A stretch of 64,000 nucleotides of DNA. It comes from JAGWRA01 sp963711505. GTDB taxonomy: Bacteria; Acidobacteriota; Vicinamibacteria; Vicinamibacterales; CAVVIG01. Location of the stretch: positions 2,170,001 through 2,234,000 of the forward strand of contig CAVQEJ010000003.1 in assembly GCA_963711505.1 (NCBI GenBank), read 5' to 3'. Made by a program: the position numbers and the translations under genes. The notes under the pieces were generated by a model. The model did no database searches. It was not told where the DNA came from and worked only from the letters and a program-made list of their open reading frames with translations. Each line of letters begins with the position of its first letter. Position 1 is the first letter of the stretch. Shown here piece after piece: positions 1 to 7,906 of the stretch.

Positions 1-1721
1 CCGCGCCTGAACAGCATGAGCGGCGCCTGCAGGGTGTCCATGGCCCGGATCTCCCCCGGCCGGAAGAGCGCCGACAGCAGCGTCGACTCTCCGGCGCCGC
101 TGAACTGACGGGCGATGAGATCGTAGAGACTCCGGCGCGGCGGGTACACCACGATCTGCACCGACTGGCCGGCGGGGATCTTCGCCCGCGCCTTCGCAAT
201 GGCAATCGCGCGGTCGAGGCCGCCGAGCTCGTCGACCAGGCCGTTGGCCTTCGCCTGCCGCCCGGTCCAGACCCGTCCCTGCCCGATGGCGTCGATCTGC
301 TCGGGCGTCTTGTGCCGCGCCGCCGCGGCCTTCTCGACGAACTGGTCGTAGAACGCCTGGAGCTCCTGTTCCAGCTTCTTCTGCTCGTCGGGCGTGTAGG
401 GCCGGGCGGGCGAGTTCATCTGCGCGTACTTGCCCGTGCTCACCGCGTCGAGCGCCGCCCCGAGCTTCGCGAAGGTGCCGCCGGTGACCATCTTGCCGCC
501 GAAGATGCCGATCGAGCCGGTCAGCGTTCCGGGCTGCGCGACGATCACCTGCGCCGGCATCGCGATGTAGTAGCCGCCCGAGGCCGCCAGGTCGGACATC
601 GAGGCGATGAGCGGCCGGCCGGGATCCTCCTTCTTGGTGACCTCCAGCGCCCGCCAGATGGCATCGGAGGCGGTGGCCGAGCCGCCTGGGCTGTCGATCC
701 GGAGCACGATGGCGCGAATGGAGCGGTCGCGCCGCGCCGCGCGGATGCTCTCGATGAGCGAGGTCGATCCGACCACCGCCCCTTCCGACGGGCTGTACCC
801 GCTCTGTCCCGACACGATGGCTCCGTCGGCGTAGATGACGGCAATCCGCGGTCCGCGATCCAGGCCGAGCGAGGTCGCGCTCACCTGCGCATAGCTGTCG
901 CCGTCGATCGTCTTCATCGCGCCGTAGTCGTGCCGCAGGCCCTGTTCGACCTGATCCTCGTAGGACAGGTCGTCGACCAGGCCGGTGCGCAGCGCGTCTT
1001 CCGGCAGGAACGGCCCTTCGTCGATCAACGTGCGGACGTCGGCGGCCCGCATCTGGCGGCCCTTGGCGATGGTGTCGACCAGCTGGCCGACCAGGTCGTT
1101 GTTCAACGACTCGTCCATCTCGCGGTGGGCGGCCGTGAAGCCCTTCTGGGTGTAGGTGTTGATGGCCGTCTTGTAGTCGCCGATGTGATGGTAGTCGGGA
1201 TACGCCCCGATCTTGTCGAGCGTGCCGCGCAGGAACAACTCGTAGGTGGCGAGCCCCGTGAGGTCGAGCTCGCTCGACGGAATCAGATAGATGTGATCGC
1301 AGGCGGTCGCCAGGTCGTATTCCTGCTCGCCGGGATCCTCGAGGTAGGCGACGATCGGCTTGCCCGATCGCCGGTAGTCGAGGATCGCGTCGCGCACTTC
1401 CTGCACCTTGCCCCAGTACGGCGTGTCGAGCCCCGACGGCTCGATGAGCACGGCCTGGATCCGCGGATCCACCTTCGCCTTGTGCAGCATCGTCACCAGG
1501 CCGCGCACGGTGCTCGTCGGCGCCTGCTGCAGGTAGCCGACCACGTTGGCGGGGGCCCGTTCGGTGAGGGCACCGTTGATGCGGAGGACGAGCAGCGCCT
1601 TGCCCGGCACGGCGGGACCGCGGGTCAGGAAGTAGTAGAAGCCGAACATCCCGGCCACCGAGATGAAGCAGGCCACCAGGATGAACGCAAGGACGAACAC
1701 GACGCCGCGGCGCAGACTCAC
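1..1721 (-). CDS. sppA: Signal peptide peptidase SppA (protease IV), C-terminus off the window
   Basis: Membrane-anchored serine protease of the S49 family that degrades signal peptides left in the membrane. About 573 codons are visible from a GTG start preceded by GGAGG, and the frame stays open to the left edge, so only the C-terminus is missing. One N-terminal membrane segment (about residues 5-25) is followed by two ClpP-like domains, as in the long 67-kDa form. The general-base lysine is K184 in GDYKTA and the nucleophile is S381 in AASGGYY, matching the Lys/Ser dyad of E. coli SppA. It is transcribed away from the tRNA-Leu gene. No frame break is seen, which is notable because many neighbours have one. 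Confidence 0.93.
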   Translation of the reverse strand, partial: MSLRRGVVFVLAFILVACFISVAGMFGFYYFLTRGPAVPGKALLVLRINGALTERAPANVVGYLQQAPTSTVRGLVTMLHKAKVDPRIQAVLIEPSGLDTPYWGKVQEVRDAILDYRRSGKPIVAYLEDPGEQEYDLATACDHIYLIPSSELDLTGLATYELFLRGTLDKIGAYPDYHHIGDYKTAINTYTQKGFTAAHREMDESLNNDLVGQLVDTIAKGRQMRAADVRTLIDEGPFLPEDALRTGLVDDLSYEDQVEQGLRHDYGAMKTIDGDSYAQVSATSLGLDRGPRIAVIYADGAIVSGQSGYSPSEGAVVGSTSLIESIRAARRDRSIRAIVLRIDSPGGSATASDAIWRALEVTKKEDPGRPLIASMSDLAASGGYYIAMPAQVIVAQPGTLTGSIGIFGGKMVTGGTFAKLGAALDAVSTGKYAQMNSPARPYTPDEQKKLEQELQAFYDQFVEKAAAARHKTPEQIDAIGQGRVWTGRQAKANGLVDELGGLDRAIAIAKARAKIPAGQSVQIVVYPPRRSLYDLIARQFSGAGESTLLSALFRPGEIRAMDTLQAPLMLFRR

Positions 1722-1838
1722 AGGATGCCTCCTTGCGGGAACGGATGAGGGCCGGCGCAGCCAGCAGGTATTTTACTCGGGGCTCGGGACTTGGCGCTCG
1801 GGCCCCCGCAGAGAACTTCGCCGAAGGCCAGGCCGAGC

Positions 1839-1882
1839 CGCCCCTCGACCGGGCTCGGGGCGCCCTGAGCGAAGTCGAAGGG
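1839..1882. repeat. Paired palindromic repeat of the TTCGACAGGCTCAGGG type
   Basis: Two half-elements face each other: a CCCCTCGACCGGGCTCGGGG unit and a CCCTGAGCGAAGTCGAAGGG unit (1863-1882), separated by CG. They form an imperfect hairpin. A related unit sits at 60786-60803. This type of short palindrome is common in many GC-rich genomes. Its role here is unknown. It lies in the sppA to tRNA-Leu gap. Confidence 0.6.
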
Positions 1883-1885
1883 CGA

Positions 1886-1966
1886 GGACATGGGAATCCG
1901 AGGCGAGGCATCGGCGTCAGTTCCGCGCGGGGGTGGGGCCCCGCGCGCACTGAGATGTATGCTGGC
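1886..1966 (+). repeat. R2 repeat, copy 1 (GTGGGG-loop hairpin)
   Basis: The stem GCGCGGGG (1925-1932) and CCCCGCGC (1939-1946) closes the loop GTGGGG. It is preceded by GAGGCATCGGCGTCAG and followed by CACTGAGATGTATGCTG. The same arrangement with different but still pairing stems recurs at 28563-28584 (minus), 47577-47598 and 58962-58983. This copy lies between genes, 5' of tRNA-Leu. The remainder of 1722-2049 holds no gene that can be supported. Confidence 0.75.
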
Positions 1967-1990
1967 TCGGGGCTCCTGGAGTGCGGCGCT

Positions 1991-2019
1991 TTTCCTGGCG
2001 GGCGTGGATGCGCTATACT
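1991..2019 (+). promoter_or_regulatory. Probable sigma-70 promoter of tRNA-Leu
   Basis: A -10 element TATACT (2014-2019) lies 17 bases after a weak -35, TTTCCT (1991-1996), and 31 bases before the mature tRNA. Spacing and position fit a stable-RNA promoter, though the -35 is poor. Confidence 0.55.
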
Positions 2020-2049
2020 GTCGGTTCCTGCCGGCGGTGTTCCTCGCGT

Positions 2050-2136
2050 GCGGAAGTGGCGGAACTGGCAGACGCGCAAGCCTCAGGAGCTTGTGGCCGC
2101 AAGGTCGTGGAGGTTCAAATCCTCTCTTCCGCACCA
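2050..2136 (+). tRNA. tRNA-Leu, anticodon CAG
   Basis: The acceptor arms GCGGAAG (2050-2056) and CTTCCGC (2126-2132) pair perfectly and are followed by A plus an encoded CCA (2133-2136). The anticodon stem CAAGC/GCTTG encloses the loop CTCAGGA, giving anticodon CAG, which reads CUG leucine codons. The long variable arm typical of class II tRNAs (Leu/Ser/Tyr) and the TTCAAAT T-loop are present. An open frame reading through this tRNA is an artefact. Confidence 0.96.
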
Positions 2137-2145
2137 GCTTAATCG

Positions 2146-2511
2146 GGGCTCTGCCCCGAACCCCGGCTCCCTTCGTTCCGCTCGCAATCCAGCTCGCTCC
2201 ACTCCGGTCGCGGCTCGATGGACTCAGGGCGCGAGCTGGTCGAGGGGCGGCCGCGCCGTGCGCGCCGTTACGCGACGGGGCTCTGCCCCGAACCCTCGCC
2301 TTCGCGCGCTACGCTTCGGCGGAGCCCGCCGAAGCGACCGCGGCCTTCAACGGTCGCGAAGGCGGCCGGCTCCCTTCACTCGCTCGCCGACGCAGCTCGC
2401 TCCGTGCATCGTTTGAATGGCGGGCGCCCCCGCACCCCGCCAGGCTCGCAGCGTTCCGCTCGCGCTTCGTCGCTCGCTCCCCGCTGTTCGCGCGGGGCCG
2501 CGGCACGCGCC
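2146..2511 (+). repeat. R1 repeat cluster (copies A and B)
   Basis: Two tandem, partly degenerate copies of the R1 element follow the tRNA. Each begins with a hairpin of the type CGGGGCTCTGCCCCG and continues through CGGCTCCCTTC and CTCGCTC motifs to a second hairpin rich in CCG/CGG. The junction CCGTTACGC before the second copy also appears at the 3' end of the R1 copies near 23 kb. The cluster runs up to the start of a small ORF that looks truncated at its N-terminus. No other gene is supported in this stretch. Confidence 0.65.
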
Positions 2512-2655
2512 GTGCGGCTGCGTGAGGAGATCCGCGCCAGCGACGAGGAGACCCGGCGCTACATGCGCGTGCTGCACGAAGCGGTCATCTCCCGCATCGC
2601 GCTGCTGCAGGAGGGCCTCGGCGGTCAGGGCGGAGCGCCGCCCGCCCATTCGTAG
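2512..2655 (+). CDS. Small hypothetical protein, possibly an N-terminally truncated remnant
   Basis: From a GTG, this frame encodes 47 residues that are charged and helical (motifs EEIRASDEETRRYMR and ISRIALLQEGL) before the stop at 2653. Codon use and amino-acid pattern look real, unlike the Arg/Ala-rich frames around it. The sequence upstream is R1 repeat, so the original start may have been lost to repeat insertion. No function can be assigned. It could be a short complete cytosolic protein or the tail of a longer one. Confidence 0.4.
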   Translation: MRLREEIRASDEETRRYMRVLHEAVISRIALLQEGLGGQGGAPPAHS

Positions 2656-2697
2656 GCGGCATGCCTGCACCCGCCGGCGAACGTCCCGGCCCGGGTG

Positions 2698-2703
2698 CTA
2701 CAA
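2698..2703 (+). promoter_or_regulatory. Possible -10 box
   Basis: A TACAAT hexamer lies 77 bases before the retropepsin-like gene in an otherwise GC-rich gap. No convincing -35 is seen. Confidence 0.35.
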
Positions 2704-2779
2704 TCCCCCGTTCATCTCAGCCCTGCCTGGCCACTGTTCCAGGCGGCCGCGCATCCGGCCGCGGGAACCGGGAGTCTCC

Positions 2780-4088
2780 ATGCGTACGCTCTCTGCCGCC
2801 CTGCTGGCCCTGCTGGTCGCGTCGCTCGCCGCGCGTCGCCGCGCACGCCGATCGACCCGGCAGGCGCCTGCGTCAGCCGACGCCGCGCCGCTCCACGAGC
2901 TGAAGCAGCTCTATGACGCGCGCGACTTCTTCACGATGAGCGACCGGCTGCAGGCGCTCGACGACACCGACTCGCCCGGCCTCCGCTTCTACACCGCCGT
3001 CGTCCAGAACGCGTTCAACGAGCCCGAGGAATCGAACGACACGCTGCGCGACCTGCTGGCCACGGCGGACCTCGCCCCGACGCTCCGGCGCGACGCGCTC
3101 AACGTCCGGCGGCGCAACGACGTCCGGCTCGGCGACTACCGGGCCGTCGTCGAGGACGCGAAGCAGATTCTCGCGATGCCGGGCCACCCGGTGCCGGACG
3201 ACACGAAGGACATCCGGAACGAGCTCACGCTGTTCGCCGCGCTGGACGACGTGCCGCCGCAGCGTACCGTCATTCAGCGACGACACGACGATTGCGCTCC
3301 AGCCCGACCAAGCCGGCGGCCGATGCGTGCCGGTGACGATCGGCAATGCGAAACGGTGCTACATCCTGGACTCGGGCGCGAACTTCTCGGTGCTGATGCG
3401 CTCGGAAGCCGAAGCGCTCGGCCTGACGATCGTCAAGGCCGGCTTCGAGGTCGGCACCTCCACGGACGTGAAGGTGACCGCCGACCTGACCGTCGCGCCG
3501 CACCTCACCATCGGATCGATCGAGTACGACCACGTGATCTTCCTCGTGTTTCCGGACCGGCTGCTCAGCTTTCCGGGCGGCGTCCGCATTCCCGGCATCC
3601 TCGGCTTCCCGGTGCTGGAAGCGATGGGCGAAGTCCGGTACATCGGCGACAACGACATCGAGATCCCGAAGACGCCGCCGCCGCGCCCGCCCCACACCCT
3701 GGCGCTCGACCAGCTGAAGCTGCTGACGCCGATCGAATACGGCGGCCGGACGATGGTCTGCCGGGTGGACACCGGCGCCGATCGCACGGTGTTCTACGAG
3801 CCGTTCTTCCGGGCGTTCGGAGCGATGGTGACGAAGCTGGGCACGCCGCACACGACGCGGACGGGCGGCGTCGGCGGCATCCGCGAGATTCCGGGCTTCC
3901 GCCTGCCGTCGCTCCGCATCACGCTCGGAGGCCGGCCCGTCTCGCTCGCACCGGTCGACGTGTACACGAAGTCGATCACCGACGCGCGCGACAACACGGC
4001 GTACTGCAACCTCGGGCGGAACGCGTTCGCGAAATTCGACTCCTACGCCTTCAACTTCCGATCGATGTCGCTGGTGCTGGGACGGTGA
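2780..4088 (+). CDS. Secreted retropepsin-like aspartic protease, two-domain (frame break)
   Basis: Probable exported aspartic protease. The ATG at 2780 opens a hydrophobic signal-like segment, then a helical region with repeats of the TPR sort. After a one-base frame break near 3265 come two retropepsin-like lobes, each with a catalytic-type motif: LDSGANFS near 3368 and VDTGADRT near 3765. Two lobes in one chain mean it would not need to dimerise as viral retropepsins do. The C-terminal lobe is complete to the stop at 4086. The upstream and downstream frames join naturally if one base is removed, so a sequencing insertion is likelier than a dead gene. Substrate unknown. Confidence 0.75.
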
Positions 4089-4182
4089 ATCGGGGATCGG
4101 GGGGACGGGGTCAGACGCAGATCCCGGCCGGCCTGCGGGCGGACACCCGCGCGACCGGCCGGAACTGCGAGCGGGGACGGAT

Positions 4183-4525
4183 CTACTTCGCCGGCTTGAC
4201 GCTCTTGACCTGGACGGTCTCTCCCTTGACGGTACCCGTCACGGACGCGTCCTTCCCGGCGAGCTTGTACAGCTCGGCCTTGGCCATCTTGCCGGACTCC
4301 TCGAGCGTGTAGACCTTGGTGCCGACGACCAGCGCGTAGCTGGCGCCTCTCTTCACGCAGGCATGGGTGCACGCCGCCGCGTTGGCGATGTGGTGATGCG
4401 CGCCGCACATCGAGTCACTCACCACGCCCGTTCAGGGTCTGCGTCGCCGCCATCGCCGATGGTGCCACCAGCAACAGCGCTCCGGCCAGCACGCCTCCCG
4501 TCATCAGACTGCTCAGCTTCTTCAT
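4183..4525 (-). CDS. Small secreted Cys/His protein, paralogue of the 17004-17351 gene (frame break)
   Basis: The ATG at 4525 follows GGAGGAG and starts a clear signal peptide (MKKLSSLMTGGVLAG...). A one-base break near 4430 shifts to the frame encoding the mature part, which ends at 4183. The mature part carries the pattern C-x2-HH-x7-C-x3-C (MCGAHHH...CTHAC) followed by a YALVVGTKVYTL segment and a Lys-rich end. The same Cys/His spacing occurs in the gene at 17004, so these are paralogues. The motif suggests metal or heme binding in the periplasm, but this is inference. It lies downstream of the cytochrome/DUF1552/ankyrin set on the same strand. Confidence 0.7.
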
Positions 4526-4658
4526 CGAATCACTCCTCCACATGAGCTTTGTCGTCCCGCGGCCGGTCAATCGCGCGCCGGCCGCACCTTCGGGTTACGA
4601 CACCCGATCGCACTGATTGGTTCCCAGTGCTGAGGTGGACGCGGAACGGATCAGCTCA

Positions 4659-6414
4659 TCAGCACGACACGCACTTGTTCAGCACCTTCGCGCCGAGCGT
4701 GCGGAGCAGCGCAATCGTCTCGGGAAACGGCTGGGTCCGCTGGAACGGGCCGTTGGCCATGTCGGCCACGGTCTGCCCCTTGCGGTTGATCGCGCCGATG
4801 TCGGCCCCCTTCGACACCAGATAGAGAATCATCGCGTTGTCGCCACGCGACGCCGCGTTGTGCAGGGCGGTGTTGCCTTCGGCATCGCGCGCGTTCACGT
4901 CGGCGTGCTGCACCTCGACCAGGTATTCACGGCAGCGAGCATGCCGGTCGGCGCGTAGCGGTGATGGTTCGCCGTGAAGCTCCAGCCGTACCCTTCACCG
5001 GAGGCGGCGAGCAGCGGCGAGATGTCGGGGCCACCGACCGGCACGGGCGGGAGCCCCGACTGATCGCTCTCCCGATCGGCGATGTAGGGCGCGCCGGTCG
5101 GCAGGCGTCCGGCCGGCTTGATCGTCCGGATGGCGGGGTCTGCGCCGTGAGCGACCAGCAGCTTCATGGCGGTGACATCGTCCGCATAGGCCGCCCGCCA
5201 GAACGGCGTCGCGCCGGCCTCATCGAGGCCCGACTGGTCGTCGTTGTAGTTCGTGTACCAGATCTTCCGCGTCAGTCGCGCGTTCGGGTTCGCGCCGTGT
5301 TCGAGCAGCGCCCGCATCAGGGTCAGGTAGTCGGTCTGCTGTTGCGCGTACGCGAGCGGATGGGGGTACTCGGCCTTCGGCGCCCACTGGCAGTTCAGCA
5401 CCGCGTAGAGCGGCGCCGCCCCGTTGACCTGCGCGAGATTGGGATCGGCGCCGTGCTCGACGAGATACACCGCCAGGTCGAAGCGTCCGTTGACGATCGC
5501 GACGATCAGCGCGCTGCTCCGGTCGCCCGGATCGACCTCGTTGACATCCACGCCCCCGTCGACCAGCGCCTTCGCCACGTCGACGTGCCCCTGCCGGGCG
5601 GCGAACATCAACGCGGTGAGGCCGCCCTGCGTGCCGACCAGATCGACGTAGCGCAGCGGTCGCGGGGCCGCCCCGCGCGGCCGGCGTCTTGTTCGGTATC
5701 GGGCCCACGCCGGCCGGCGGCGCGGCCCCGCGCCGCCCCGCGCCTTCCTTCGCGGCCGCCGCGCCGGCGGCCGGCGCCGGCGCGAAGCCGAGCAGCCGCG
5801 GGTCGGTCTTCGGCAGCCCGGCCCAGTCGAACACCCGGCTGGTCGCCCGCCAGTCCGCGTGGCGCGCCAGCAGCACGCGCACGACGTTCGCCCGCCCGGC
5901 CGCGGCGGCAAACATGAGCGCGGTCTCGCTCCGCGCCGCCTCCTTCGCGTTCGCGTCGGCGCCGGCGTTCAGCAGGTCGGTCACCGCCTCCGCGCTGCCC
6001 GAGGCGGCCGCGAACATCAGCGGCGTCGTCCCGTGCGCGTCGGCGGCATTGGGATTGGCGCCGTTCTTCAGCAGCGCGGCGACCACCCCGGCATGGGCGG
6101 TCCGCGCGGCCAGGTCGAGCGGGGTCAGCGAGCCGATGCGCGTCGAGGCGCTCACGTTCGCGCCGCGCGTAGAGCAGCATCTGCGCCAGGGCGACATCGC
6201 CGTTCATGGCCGCCCAGTGCAGCGCGGTCATGCCGTCGGCCTGGGCGGCGTTCACGTCGGCCCCCTGCTTCAGCAGCGCCTGCACGGCGGCGCGATCGTT
6301 CTGCCGCGCCGCGTCGGCCAGCCGGGTGTCACCCGGAGCGGCCGCCACGAGCGAACTGCCTCCGATCGCAAGGACGGCGCTCAGTGCCGCACTGATCGTC
6401 CATCGGCGCCACAT
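4659..6414 (-). CDS. Secreted ankyrin-repeat protein (three frame breaks)
   Basis: About 585 codons. The start at 6414 gives a signal peptide (MWRRWTISAALSAVLAIGG), followed by many ankyrin repeats recognisable by G-A-D-V/P-N and T-A-L-H/M-x-A-A motifs, ending in VLNKCVSC. Frame breaks near 6172, 5670 and 4925 divide it, yet ankyrin motifs continue on each side. Its start lies 3 bases after the DUF1552 stop, so the two are probably co-transcribed and coupled. Ankyrin proteins often accompany DUF1592/DUF1552 pairs in Acidobacteria. The role is probably protein-protein contact in the periplasm; a specific partner cannot be named. Confidence 0.8.
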
Positions 6415-6417
6415 ACG

Positions 6418-7848
6418 CTAGATCCCCTCCGGCCTGGCGGCCGTCGTCGCGTCGACGGCCGGATTCAGATCCATGGCCTCCGCGCTGTCCCCGAATTTCT
6501 CCTTCTCGACGCCGAGCGTGCGGAGGACCGACAGCCAGACGTTGGCCATCGGCGTGTCGTCGGACGCCTCGATGTGCACGTTGCCGCGCAGCCGGCCGCC
6601 GGCGTGGCCGGCGAGGAACAGCGGCAGCCGCCGGTGGTTGTGCAGGTTCGAGTCGCCCATCGGCGAGCCGTAGATGATCAGGCTGTTCTCGAGCAGGTTG
6701 CGATCGCCTTCCGGGATGCTCTTCAGTTTCGCCAGCAGGTAGGGGACCATGCTCACGTGATACGTGTTGATCTTCTGCAGCACCCGCAGCTTGTCTTCCT
6801 TCTCCTGGTGATGCGAAGCGGGATGGAACCCGGAATCGACGCCGCTCTCCGGGTACACGCGGCTCGACGCGTCGCGCGACAGCTTCAGTGAGAACACGCG
6901 CGTGAGGTCGGCCTGGAACGCCGCGGCCATGAGGTCCATCATCAGGTGCACGTGCTCGTGGAACGAGTCGGGCACACCGACGGGCGCTTCCGGGAGGTCC
7001 CGCGGCTCTCCGCTGCGGTTGCTGGGCCTCGACGTTCTGGATGCGCTGCTCGATCTCCCGCACGTCGTCGAGGTACCGGTCGAACCGCTGCCGGTCGCCG
7101 GGACCGAGCTGCCGCTTGACGTCGGCGATTTGCACGGTGAGCCAGTCGAGGATGCTCGCGTTGGCCGCCCGCCGCGAGGCACGGGCCGTCGGCGTGCCGC
7201 CCGAGCCGAAGAGCTGGTTGAACACGGCCCGCGGGTCGCGGAAGACCGGCAGCGGCCCGGTCGGCGACGCCCACTGAAATCGTGTCGGTGTACACGCAGG
7301 CGTAGCCGTAGTCGCAGCCGCCCGCCTGATCCACCGGCTCGATGCACAGCTGCAGCGACGGAATCGCGCTGTCCTGTCCGTACTCCGTCGCGTAGATTCG
7401 ATCGACCGACATCCCCGCATGGATGTCCGAGCCTTCCGTCTGCTTCGGGTGCACCTGCGTGAGGAACGTGGCACTCGAGCGGAAGTGGTCGCCGCCGACC
7501 TCGGGCGCCGCCCACGCCTCGGCCGCGTGGTCCATCGTGTTGCTGACGATGGTGACGTGCTCGCGGTAGGGCTCCAGCGGCTTCAGACTCGTGGGCGCCA
7601 GGTCGAACCCGCGGCCGGCCGCGGCGGGCGACCACATGTTCAATGTCCGCCCGAGGTGCGAGCTGCCGGCCGAGCCATGCACGATCTCCATGCGCCACGA
7701 GCCGCGTCCGGCCGACCGCCTGCGCATCCGGCGTCTTCGCCCACGCCGTCCCCGCCGGCACCATGGCGTCGAGGAACGGCAGGGCGAGCGACACCCCCAT
7801 CCCCTTCAGCACCGTGCGTCGCGACATCCGCTTCTGCGTGATGAACAT
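6418..7848 (-). CDS. DUF1552 family protein with twin-arginine signal (several frame breaks)
   Basis: The start region MSRRTVLKGMG followed by a hydrophobic stretch is a twin-arginine-type export signal. The family-typical segments are all present: a region with CDYGYACVYTD, a helical middle with DRYLDDVREIEQRI, and a C-terminal part with SRVYPESG, NLLENSLIIYGSPMGDSN and HNHRRLPLFLAGHAG. They fall in three frames, with breaks near 7270, 7020 and at least one close to 7700 that sum to zero. DUF1552 proteins usually sit beside DUF1592 cytochromes in Acidobacteria and Planctomycetes. Their function is not established. Confidence 0.85.
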   Translation of the reverse strand: MFITQKRMSRRTVLKGMGVSLALPFLDAMVPAGTAWAKTPDAQAVGRTRLVAHGDRAWLGRQLAPRADIEHVVARRGRPRVRPGAHESEAAGALPRARHHRQQHDGPRGRGVGGARGRRRPLPLECHVPHAGAPEADGRLGHPCGDVGRSNLRDGVRTGQRDSVAAAVHRAGGSGGRLRLRLRLRVHRHDFSGRRRPGRCRSSATRGPCSTSSSARAARRRPVPRGGRPTRASSTGSPCKSPTSSGSSVPATGSGSTGTSTTCGRSSSASRTSRPSNRSGEPRDLPEAPVGVPDSFHEHVHLMMDLMAAAFQADLTRVFSLKLSRDASSRVYPESGVDSGFHPASHHQEKEDKLRVLQKINTYHVSMVPYLLAKLKSIPEGDRNLLENSLIIYGSPMGDSNLHNHRRLPLFLAGHAGGRLRGNVHIEASDDTPMANVWLSVLRTLGVEKEKFGDSAEAMDLNPAVDATTAARPEGI

Positions 7849-7906
7849 CCCTCTCCCCCTCAGAACCCCTCGCCGGCGCGCGCGCCGGCCTGGCGGCTGT
7901 CGGCGC

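Noticed and set aside
1733..2416. Open frames through the tRNA-Leu region
   Set aside because: They translate the tRNA itself (RKWRNWQTRKPQ) and flanking repeats, a well-known artefact.
2146..2511. CRISPR array
   Set aside because: The repeats are imperfect, adjacent and hairpin-forming, without regular unique spacers, and no cas gene is in the window.
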